Positions 41,684-53,600 of a stretch of 64,000 nucleotides of DNA are shown here, one piece after another (within the stretch, counting starts at the first letter, position 1; each line of letters starts with the position of its first letter). The position numbers were made by a program, and so were the translations under genes. The notes beneath the pieces are model-generated. The model saw only the letters and a program-made list of their open reading frames with translations, did no database searches and was not told the DNA's origin. The stretch is from Symbiodinium natans (lineage: Eukaryota > Sar > Dinophyceae > Suessiales > Symbiodiniaceae). The stretch spans positions 132,001 to 196,000 of the forward strand of contig CAJNDS010002565.1 of assembly GCA_905221605.1 (NCBI GenBank), in the 5' to 3' direction.

Positions 41684-44600
41684 ATGGCGCCCTGCCTCTG
41701 GCGACTTCTGTGCCTCTGCCCGCCGCTTGCCAGCAGCTGTGGGCGCTCAGGGTCCATGGGGAACCCTCAGCCTCATATCTTTCAGGGTGTAGGGTTTAGG
41801 GTGTAGGGATTATACTGTAGGGTTTAGGGTATTTTATATCTTTCAGGGTGTAGGGTTTAGGGTTTAGGGTTTAGGGTGTAGGGTTTAGGGTATTTTATAT
41901 CTTTCAGGGTGTAGGGTTTAGGGTTTAGGGTTTATACTATAGGGTTAGGGTTTAGGGTATTGGCTTCTTCAACCCTTGCGGTTTGTGGTTGCCAGGGTTG
42001 CTATTCTTCAGAGATTGTAGGTCCTAAGTCCTGCACCAGTAGCCTCTTGCAATAGGGGCCCCCCTTACTATACTACCTCTAGTTAAGGGGCTTAGAACCT
42101 AAGTTGGGAGCCTTACAACCCAATGTAGGGTCCTTATACCTCTATACTTACTTGGTAGCTAAGTGGTACCCTGTTCCATTTTTCGGGGGTCAAGTTTCCC
42201 ACATACAGAAACCCACCTGAGAAAGGGTGCTCTTTTTATCAGATGGCGACATATGGTACTGGGCTACCAAGCTTATAACTAGGGGCTACTTCCGAGGCTA
42301 GCAGCGGCATCGCCGGCTTTCCGCCTGCGCCAGCGAGAGACTGGCGAGCCACTGGCTTAGGGTTTATGTTTAATTAGGGTTTAGGGTGCAGACGCTTTGG
42401 GGTTTCGGAGTTTTATGGCTTTAGGGTTTAGGGTTCCTAAAGTCTTCCTAAACCCCAAACCGTTTTTTGTTCACCCTAAACCCTAATCCCTAAACCAGTG
42501 TGTTAGGGCTTGGGACGCGAAGTTTAAGGCTTTGAGAGTTTAGGGCTTCCGGGTTTAAGGGTTTGGGGTATCCTTATCAAGTAGCCAACCTCCAAAAGGT
42601 CAGCCCTGTCATAACACGGCTACTGGGCTACCAAGATATGCTGTAGCCTTGGAGACCCTTAACTCCCTAAACCCTAACCCCAAAGCTTCGTGAAGTGCCT
42701 GAATCCTTCGTAGCTGAGTGAGTACACTTTACACTTTTGGTAACCCTAAACCCTCAACCCCGAACCCTAAACCCTAAACCCCATAGAACTGAAAGTGTAC
42801 ACTCTTTTTTTTTTGGGGGGGGGGGGCTTTTAAACTCAGCAACTAGGAATCCCTCAAGACCTGAGATCTACGTCCTCCTCCTCAACACGAAATTCTCCTT
42901 TAGGGTTTAGGGCTTTAGGGTTTAGGGCTTAAGGCTTAGGGCTTAGGGCTTTAGGGTTTAGGGCTTAGGGCTTTAGGGTTTAGGGTTTAGGGTTTAGGGT
43001 TTAGGGCTTTAGGGTTTAGGGTTTAGGGCTTAGGGCTTAGGGTTTAGGGTTTAGAACTCCCTGAGCCTTAAAATCCTGCAACCCTCAACCGGATCCTCCG
43101 AAGCAAGAAGCCTCACGACCCCCGAACCTTACAAATCCTGAAACCTCAACCCTCAACCCTGCGCGCAATCACTCTAGAGCCAATATTGGGGGGGGCGGGG
43201 GGGGGGGGGGGGGGGTTATTTAAAGATTCTTCTTGCGAAGTTCTTGCCGTTCCTATGGAGATATATAAAGGAAACATGGGGTTATTTTCGGAATCCCCAA
43301 CCCTAAATCCCAGAAGCCCCATAAACCCCATGACCCCTATAAACCCTAAACCCTAAACCCTACACCCTACACCCTACACCCAACAACCTAAACCCTAGAC
43401 CCTAGACCCTAAACCCTAAACCCTAAACCCTAAACCCTAAACCCTAAACCCATCACGCGTCCACAGGCGCGTCTTTGTGGACACCGAGGGGCGATCCTCG
43501 GCTTGCTGTCACTGACTCTGTGGCCTCTCTGGGGCTTCAGGGTTTAGGGTTTGGGGTTTAGGGTTTAGGGTGTTTGGGGTTTTGGGGTTTAGGGTTTAGG
43601 GGTCAAGGTTTAGGGTTTCGGGCTTCAGGGCTTCACTACTCTGCTTCTCTCGCGGCCTCCAAGGATCGTTTGGGTTGTTTGTTCACCTTTTTCCAGGGAA
43701 GTTCTTGTCTCGGGTGGCAGGTCCTCTTGGCGACTGTGGGTCTGTGCGTCGTATGCCCTACCCAAAACCCTAAAACCCAAAGCCCTAAACCCTGAACCTG
43801 GTGTAAAGGCTACTTGGGGACGTTAAGCATGCGCCCTCAAAGCGTTGAGGGTTCAGGGGTCAGGGTTGAAGATTGTCGGAATGAACTCTTAAAATGCTTA
43901 AACTCCAAACTGCTTTAGGGTTGAGGGTCCACAGACCAAAGCTGGGGGAGTAGTATGGGGTATACAGGCAGTTCGCCAAGTTCTTGTCAGTCCCTTTTCG
44001 GGTGCCTCTTGTAGTATGAGTTTAGGGTTTAGGGCTTAAGGTTTGGGGGCTTCTTCTCAGGGTACCCTAAAAGCGAGAATAGTTTAGAGACCTGGACGTA
44101 TGGTCTCATGTTTATCGTTTCATTTCTCCCCAAGGTCGACAGCAATACGGCACGTGTGCGCTCTGCCAGTCCTAAACCCTAAACCCTAAACCCTAAACCC
44201 TAAACCCTAGAAACCCTCTAGTGCATCTCCTGCACGCCCTACAAGGAGGGCCCCCGTACTATACGACCTGTAGTTAAGGGACTTAGGACCGAGGTTGTCG
44301 GAGCCTTAACACCCAATGTAGGGCTGCACTACCTGTAGTTAAGGGACTTAGGACCTAAGTTAGTCGCCTTAACACCCAATGTAGGGCTGTACTGCCTGGA
44401 GGTAAGGGACTTAGGACCTAGGTTATCGGAGCCTTATAACCCAATGTAGGCCTCATAATTCTACTTGTAGCAGGGGGGGGGGGGGGCCTCCTTCCTTGTA
44501 AAGAACCTTAAGGAACCTTAAGAGAACCTCTGCGAAGAAGAGTTCAAAGAGATCGGCTCGAAGGCGTCATGCATGCATAACCCGCTGCTCTAACGAGTCA

Positions 44601-47600
44601 GGTTCCCTTCTAACGCCCGAGAAGCAACAACAGCGCGCACATGTGTACTAAGGACAAAAAATGATTTCGGGGTGCCCAAGGGATTCCTTCATGTTGGAGA
44701 ACACCCATATTATGGGTTTTAAGGCTGAGGTTCGCTTGGTGCATGCGTAGGGATTTTGGCTGCGTTTCGAGAGGTTGTGTATACAGTCTGTCGGTCTGGT
44801 CTTTTTGAGTGTCCAGTGCACACCGGCACATACCGGCCCCATGGCCGACCTCGCACCAGGATTTCGGGCCATGCTTCGTGGGTTGACTCAAGAAGAACGG
44901 AAAGTCCTCCGTCAGTGCCTTGACGAGTTTGATGGCCCCCATAGTGCTTCCCGTCAGTTGACGGTCTGCGGCCTCGATGGTTCGGAAGTGCAGCTTCTTC
45001 TTGAAGACCATATGACCTTGGACGACTTGCACAAGAGCATCGCAGGAAAGATCGGTTTTCGGCTAGGTGGCATGCTTGTCCTAGCGGCTGGCGGCAATAC
45101 CCTGAACGATTTCAAGCCGTTGTTGAAGCAAGTTCAGGGCGATGTCATCACGTATGTGGTTCAACAGGTTGCCCTTGCCATGTTTGCATTTGCTCTTTCA
45201 TTGTTAGGTCCTGTTTTGGATGGTTGATGAGAGGGATTCAGAGAGCTTAGGGGACCAACCTAGGTTGGTGCAGGGCATGCAGCAGCTGCGTTTTGGCAAG
45301 CCAGTGTGGGCTATCGCCTGAGCAGGAAGGACGTATATGCAAAAGATGCAATTGCTTCGTTGGAATGCTACAGTATGCGCAGTCTCGAGAATGTTGAACT
45401 GCCAAAGGGGCTGCGGTCCTTGACGTTCGGCAAGCATTTCGACCAGAGCTTGGAGAATGTGGCTTTGCCTGGCAGCTTGCAGTCCTTGAGCTTTGGACGC
45501 GATTTCAACCAGAGCTTGGAGAATGTGGTTCTGCCTGACAGCTTGCGGTCCTTGAGCTTCGGGTACGCTTTTAACCAGAGCTTGGCAAATGTGGCCTTGC
45601 CTGGCAGCTTGCAGTCCTTGAGCTTCGGGTACGCTTTCAACCAGAGCTTGGACAATGTGCTGTTGCCCGGCAGCTTGCAATCCTTGAGCTTCGGATATTT
45701 GTTCAACCAAAGCTTGGAGAATGTGGCCTTGCCTGGCAGCTTGCAGTCCTTGAGCTTTGGACGCGATTTCAACCAGATCTTGGAGAATGCTGTTCTGCCT
45801 GGCACCTTGCAGTCCTTGAGCTTCGGGCACTCTTTCAACAAGAGCTTGGCAAATGTGGCCTTGCCTGGCAATTTGCAGTCCTTGAGTTTCGGATATTGTT
45901 TCGACCAAATCTTGGAGAACGTCATTTTGCCGGGCAGCTTGCAATCCTTGAGCTTCGGAACGTCTTTCAACCAGAGCTTGGAGAATGTGTTGCTGCCTGG
46001 CAGCTTGCAGTCGTTGAGCTTTGAAGGCAGGTTCAACCAGAGTTTGGAGAAAGTCGTTTTGCCTGGCAGCTTGCAGTCCTTGAGCTTCGGCTACGCGTTT
46101 AACCAGAGCTTGGATAATGTGGCCTTGCCTTGCAGCTTGCAGTCCTTGAGCTTCGGAGAGTTGTTCAACCAAGGCTTCGAGAATGTGGCCTTGCCTGACA
46201 GCTTGCAGTCCTTGAGCTTCGAAGGCGGTTTCAACCATGGCTTGAAGAGTGTTGCCATGCTCGCCAGCTTGCAGTCCTTGAGCTTCGGAGGCGATTTCAG
46301 CCAGAGCTTGGAGAATGTAGGCTTTCCTGCCAGCTTGCAGTGCTTGAGCTTCGGCTACGCGTTTAACCAGAGCTTGGTTCATGTGGCCTTGCCTGGCAGC
46401 TTGCAGTCCTTGAGCTTCGGAGAGTTGTTCAACCAGAGCTTGGAGAATGTGGTTCTGCCTGGCAGCTTGCAGTCCTTGAGCTTCGGGTACGCTTTCAACC
46501 AGAGCTTGGACAATGTTGCCTTGCCTGGCAGCTTGCAGTCTTTGAGCTTCGGATATTGTTTCGACCAAAGCTTGGAGAACGTGATTCTGCCAGGCAGCTT
46601 GCAATCCTTGAGCTTCGGAACGTCTTTCAACCAGGGCTTGGAAAATGTGTTGCTGCCTGGCAGCTTGCAGTCGTTGAGCTTTGACGGCGAGTTCAACCAG
46701 AGCTTGGAGAAAGTGGTTTTGCCTGGCAGCTTGCTGTCCTTGAGCTTCGGCTACGCGTTTAACCAGAGCTTGGATAATGTGGCCTTGCCTGGCAGCTTGC
46801 AGTCCCTCAGCCTTGGATGCGGTTTCAAGCAGAGCTTGGCGATGGTGGCCTTGCCGAGTGGACTTGTGTGCTTTGATTGCTGGGGTTTTTCAGTTGTGGT
46901 GCACACATCCGGTCGAGTCCGGTCTGAAGAGGTGCAGTGAGCTCTGATTTTGACAACATCCGAACGCGGGGGCTTCTAGACCCTGCGCCCTGCACCCTAA
47001 ATCCTAGCCCTAGACGATATATACCCTTCACGCCTGATCTGGCATCCGACATGCCCAGAATCCTGAAGCCCTCTAAAAAACTTGGAGGTTTAGGCCCTGA
47101 ACCCTCCGTCCTCCACCCTCCTAGCGCCTAGGTTTCCTGGAGGCTCAGATCTTGGGGTCTGTACAGAAGTTGATAGTGCATGTACAGGGTTCATATTCAG
47201 GGTCCCTCCCGTTTCGGTGGGACTTTTCGAAACACTTTTCCGTATCACTGGTATCTAAGAGAAGCCCAAGATAGGAACAAATCTTCCTGAGACCATCGGG
47301 CCCCCTGCACCTAGCAGGCTTAGGGTTTGCAGGGTTTAGGGTTTAGGGTTTAGGGTTTAGGGTTTAGGGTTTAGGGTTTAGGGTTTAGGGTTTAGGGTTT
47401 AGGGTTAGGGTTTAGGGTTTAGGATTTAGGGTTTAGGGTTTGAGGTTCAGGATTTAGGGTTTAGGGTTTAGGCATGCTTAAGCTTTTGTTAATACTTAGC
47501 AATTGAGGAGAGCGCTTCTTCCACGGCACCAATGCTGTGGTGACGCTTGGCTTGTACTGAGTTTGGATCCGGCACAGGGTTTAGGGTTTAGTGTCCAGGG

Positions 47601-50600
47601 TCTAGGGTCTAGGGTCTAGGGTTTAGGGTTTAGGGTTTAGGGTTTAGCGTTTAGGGTGGCAGTGCATCGTTTCTTTTGGTCGTGGAGACATGCAGAAGTC
47701 TGCTGTTTCATCTTATGCGTAGGCAGTCGCATACCCCAAACCCTGTAACTGAGCACTAAAGCCTCAGGCCTGAGCCGTGAACCTTACGTGTGTCACACAG
47801 GGCTTAGGGTTTAGGGTTTAGGGTTTAGGATTTCGGGTTTAGGGTTTAGGGTTTACGGAGGGTTCGGAAGGTTTTGGGGGGAGGGGGTAGGGCGGCCTCC
47901 ACTTGAGCCACATTATCGGCGTATGGGAACGAAGCCGTGCGTACTGGCTTCTGTGTAAGCAACGGCTTTCATTCATACTGAAATCTAGAGGGGCTCACCT
48001 GAGCTTGCTCCCTAAAGCTCAAACCCCAAACCCTAAACCCTAAACCCCATATAGGTGCCGTCAAGGAAGGGTCCCCCATGGATTCCGTCCCGGGACGGCT
48101 TCGATCCCATGACTTCGCTGACGGCGGAGGACTCCGCAACAGGGCATTGGACTTTTTACAGCTTGAGGGTTTAGGGTTTAGGGCTAGGGGTTCCGGGTTT
48201 AGGGTTTAGGGTTTAGGGCTTGGGGGGGTTCAGTTTTTGTCTCTTAGGGCGCCCGGCCCATTGCTCGAGTCGGGTCTTTCGCTGGAGCATCTTGAACCAC
48301 CCTAAACCCTAAACCCTAAACCCTAAACCCTAAACCCTAAACCCTATAAACCCTATAAACCCTCAACCCTAAGAGGACTTCCGGATGATGCGCTCCGCCG
48401 GGCTCAACTTGATCCGGCTCGGCTCCACCCCCGGAGTATTTCTTTCTAGGGTTTGGGGTTTCGGGTTTAGGGTTTAGGGTTTGGGGTTTCGGGTTCTAGG
48501 GTTTGGGGTTTGGGGTTTATAGGGTTTAGGGGTATCGGGTCCGGGTGCATTTTGCGACAAGGCGTTTCTGCGGCATCTGGGTGGCTAAACCGTAATCCCT
48601 TTAGGGTTTAGGGTTTAGGGTTTAGGGTTTAGGGTTTAGGGTTTAGGGTTTAGGGTTTAGGGTTTAGGGTTTAGGGTGTGAGACACAAAGTAGGCCCCCA
48701 TTGCCTTTTTTGTTGGACTTAGGTTCCTCTATCAGCCCCTTTAAACCGAAGAGGGCACCCTGTTGATTCCTAGTTTATTCTTGGGTCTCGTATCCCTTCA
48801 AGGGGTTCAAGCTCCTACCGCTAAGGCTGTGCCACCCCAAAGGGTTCCCCCAATATACTCCCAATATGTCCCTGCCATTCCCAGCGTCCCCATACCCAAG
48901 AGTACAACCCCTGGGGTCCATGGAAAGGTTTTAGGATTACGTTACCCTAAACCCCAAAAAACCCTAAACCCTGAACCCTAAACCCTGAACCCTAAACCCG
49001 GGAACTGACGACTGCTTGAGGTGTCATGTGGCCTGGGGTCGAGCCGGATCGAGGTGAGTGTGTGCTTGTGCAATATAAGGGCCTGCAGACGCTAAGCCCT
49101 CAACCCTGCACCCTAAAACCCCACACTCTACACCTAAACCCTAAACCCTAAACCCTAAACCCTAAACCCTAAACCCTAAACCCTAAACCCTAAACCCTAA
49201 ACCCTAAACCCTAAACCTATGTCTACTTCTTGGTAGCCCAGTGGTACCCTTTCACTATTTTGTTGGGAGGTACCCTTCTAAAGCTTCGAACGCAAACAAC
49301 AAAGAGGGTGCTCTTTGGGATGTTCCCCCCCTTATGCTAACAGTCCTTAAATAGGGATTGTAATAAGGAGTACTATGCCCCCCCCCCCCCCCCCAAAAAA
49401 AAAAAAAAAAATGCCCTTGTACTGCCAAGACTTTGGGCGGTCTAGGGTTTAGGGTTTGGGTTTTGGGGTTTGGGGTTTAGGGTTTAGGGCAGGCGTGTAC
49501 AACGAGACTTACTTGAAGATCGTCACGGATCTGGCAGAGGAGGCGACTCCGTCTTTCTCGAGACCCCGACCCCTCTTCGGGTTTAAATTAGCAGGGACCT
49601 ATTGTTAAGAGCATCTTCCTATCAAAGGTTGATAAATTGTTCGACACCATACGCCCTACACCGCAAGATTGCCATATGGGTCGGAAAAATCACCATGGTA
49701 TTCCCTCATTCCCTTGGTTATATATTGATACCGAACCCGTATTCTAGTTTGTAAGGCCCCTACAAGGAGGGGCCCCCTTACTATACTAACTATAGTTAAG
49801 GGACTTATAACCTAATTTAGGATCCTTATGACACAATTTAGGGCCCTTATAACTCTACTTATAACTTTGGGGGCCCCTTCTTGTAGATTGGACCCGGTGA
49901 CTAAATCCTGTCAACTGTCGTCGAGTTGCTGAGTTGCTTCTGGGGAGTCTGGGCCCCAACTGCCCACCCTGCATTTAACACACCTCCCCCTAAACCCTAA
50001 CCGCTAAACCCGAAATGGACCCTAAACCCTGAACCCTAACCCCTTGGGTTTTCCTGAACCTTCCGGCTGATCCCGTGTTCACCTGGCCTTCTCTGACGTG
50101 CGCCATCGCACCTTGCTCAAAGGGACCACTCGCACCCACATGGGATAATGTCACTGGCGAGACACCGCATAAACTGAACTACCCTTTAAAGGCCCCTGAA
50201 GCCCGGAACCTTAAATGGCAGGCAGCATCTTACGGCGTCTACATCTTAGCAGACATGCACCAGGACCGCTTGATGAGATGAAGGCTGCCGGATCAAAAAA
50301 CAATTGAAAAGGATCAACAAAAACACACAACCGAGGGTTTAGGGTTTAGGGAAGTGTTTAGGGTTAGTTTAGGGTTTAGGGTTCAGGATTCAGGGTTTAG
50401 GGTTTAGGGTTATAAAGGTTTAAGGTTTAGGGTTTAGGGTTTAGGGTTTAGGGCCTAGGGTTTAGGTTCTTTTTGTGATAACTGTTTTTTCTTGTTTTAA
50501 ATCGGTTTTCCTTTATATATATATACATACATATGTATATATATATATATATATGTATTTTTCTTTGTTTTGTTTTGACCCCTATCCCTGAGCCGCTTGA

Positions 50601-53600
50601 TGAAGCCTCATGGGTTTGGTCGCTGCAAGCATTGCGGGATCTCGGTCTAGGCTTTAGGGCTTAGGGTTGAGTCAGCCATGTACACACACACACACACTTA
50701 CTTTTCGGGGTCTCCCTACACGTGTAGGGAAGGCAGAAATATCGTCAATGGCAGAGCTGCCAGCTGCTATGCTAAGCCCAAGCACACCCCCAGTTTCATG
50801 AGCTGCCAGCTGCTGTTAGGCTCTTCGTTGGCCGCCCCCTAACAGTGGGTGGAGCGGCCCCCTGCGTACATCTTAAATGAACTCAAAACGACTGATGTGA
50901 TTTGCTCTGACCCTTGGTCCAACAGGGTTTTGTGCACGCACACACACACACAGGGCTATGCCTATCCGTCTGTCTATCTATCAGTCTACTGGAATATGTA
51001 TGTATAGTACTTATAATGACAAGTATAGATGCGATTCCACAATAGCTAGTATCCTTCAAGGGCTCCTGTAACCCTTTATACTTGGGCCCTAAAGCTACTA
51101 TATAGGAGGTACACAGACCCTTTGAGATCCACAACAACCCCCCCCCCCCCCCCCGCCCCCCCTTACTACACTAACTGTAGTCAAGGGAGCCTAATGACCG
51201 AATTTAGGATGGCTCACCTATTACTCAATTTCAGGTCCTTATCCCCCAATTTGGAGTCCGTATGTTTCTACTTATAACTAGGGGGGGGCCTCCTTGTAGG
51301 AGGTACATTGAGCCTTTTTGGATCTAGATGGGATTTCCGACAATAGGGTGTACCTTATTGTACCCATATTAGGGGTACCCTATTTTCGTAAACCCCCAGA
51401 TCTGTACCCTAAACTCTAAACCCTAAACCCTAAACCCTAAACCCTAAACCCTAAACCCTAAACCCTGATCTGTAAATCTCCATCTACAGCATCGGATCCT
51501 GCTCCCCCCCAACTCGAAGCCCCCCAACTCGAAGCCCCCAAAGCGGAGGACGGCCTGTCAGAAAGGTTCTGTGGAGAGGGGGTGCCTCTTTGGGCCCCTT
51601 GGGTTTATGGGGTTTAGGATTGAGGGTTTAGCAGGGTTTAGGATCTAGGGTTTAAGGGTTTAAGGGTTTCAGGGTTTCAGGGTTAAGGGTGTAGGGTTTA
51701 CGGTGTAGGGCCGAAGGTTTGAGCATCAGAGAGGGAATTCCTTTGCATTAGGCTCCCCTAAGAGGTGCCCATATCGTTACTGATACTTGTAACTGGGAGC
51801 CTACAACTTTCACCCCAGAATCCCCCCCCCCCACCAACCCAAATGGTTAATTCCTAAACCCTAAACCCTAAACCTCCTGAGCCCGATGTCGTCGACCCCA
51901 GAGTCTAACCGTGTGGTGCGAGAGACTGTAACTGCTGCCGGGTCTACGGCATATAGAATTTAGGGTTTAAGGTGTAGGGCATATAGAGTTTAGGGTTTAG
52001 GGTTTAGCGTTTAGGGTTGCTTTAGGGTTTGGGGAGTATAGAGTTTAAGGTTGAGGGTTTCGGGTGCAGCTGTTTCAGGGTTTGAGGTTGCAAGGCTTTA
52101 AGATTTGGAGGGTCTGGGGCGGTTCGGGGGAGGTGGGGGGCGGGGGGGGGGCAACCCTAAACCCTAATCCGTAAACCCTAAACCCTAAACCCTAAATCCT
52201 AAACCCTAAACCCTAACCCTAAACCCTAAACCCTAAGCACTCACCGAGGCAGTCCCCAAGGAGCACACGTTCCCGCTGCCCCTCGGGCTGCCTTACCGTG
52301 GACAAGGCGACTGAGACCTGAGATCTCAAGGAGGGGGTTTAGGGTTTAGGGTTTAGGGTTTAGGGTTTAGGGTTTAGGGTTTAGGGTTTAGGGTTCAGGG
52401 TTCAGGGTTCAGTTTTTAGGGTTTCTTACTCTCACAACCCCAAACCGGGTCAAACCTATACGGTAGGTTTCCTAAGAATCCTACAGGGTGTCAAGCTATA
52501 CTTGAAGAGCCCTAGGATGCCCCAGGCCTCATTTTTTCTTGGTACGCTACCTAAAAATTCTTAGAAGTAGACTAGGTAACCTTTAACCTTTTTGGGGCAG
52601 TATAATCCCCTTATAATCCCAAAGGTTAACCTTTAATTCCCCCAGGTTTCTGGACAACCTGAAATCCCAAAAGGGTTTTCGCGACAAGAACCTGCACAAA
52701 AGGTAAGCATTTGGGTTCTTAAGGTAGGGGTTGAGGTTCCTTGAGGCCCCGATCCCAAAAGCCCAAACCCTAAACCCTAAACCCTAAACCCTAAACCCTA
52801 AACCCTAAACCCTAAACCCTAAACCCTAAACCCTAAACCCTAAACCTTCAAACCCTAAACCCTAAACCCTAAACCCTAAACCCTAAACCCTAAACCCTAA
52901 ACCCTAAACCCTAAACCCTAAACCCTAAACCCTAAACCCTAAACCCTAAACCCTAAACCCTAAACCCTAAACCCTAAACCCTAAACCCTAAACCCTAAAC
53001 CCTAAACCCTAAACCCTAAACCCTAAACCCTAAACCCTAAACCCTAAACCCTAAACCCTAAACCCTAAACCGAGACCTGTCCATGCAGGTAATGACGGCC
53101 TTCCGACACGCAGCCAATGCGCCAAGCACATGTGGTACACGTACCAGGCAGCTTATGCTTCAGGACCCGGGCTGCCAACCTTCAGTTCAATGATGAGGGC
53201 TTAGGGTTTAGGGTTTAGGGTTTAGGGTTTAGGGTTTAGGGTTTAGGGTTTAGGGTTTAGGGTTCGGGGGGGTTAAAGATGTGCTTCTCGCAGACTCTCA
53301 AGGAACTGGTCCAATCCCCCCCCCCCCCCCCCCCCTTTTGCAAAGTGCCCTCCCCCTTTCTGGCCTGCTGACTAGTTGGGGTGGACGTGAGGATCCACTG
53401 AGTCCTCTGTTAAGACTAGGTCTAAGTTGCACACCCTAAGCCGCGGTTCTACTGAATCTTCTCACAGTCGGTGTACGGGCAGAATCTTAAGCCGCCCAAC
53501 CTGATTGCATGCAAGCAGAAACACCGTAGAACACCGTACCAGGCGGCTGAATACCTTGGGGTTTCGCAACCCCAGGGCTTGTGTGGAACCCTCTAGCTCC

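Noticed and set aside
45204-46604. 466-codon open frame on the minus strand, and others of 222 and 105 codons
   Set aside because: They are antisense shadows of the FNIP array: a 66-base unit, divisible by three, keeps any stop-free frame open on the other strand. The + strand frame has the known FNIP consensus.
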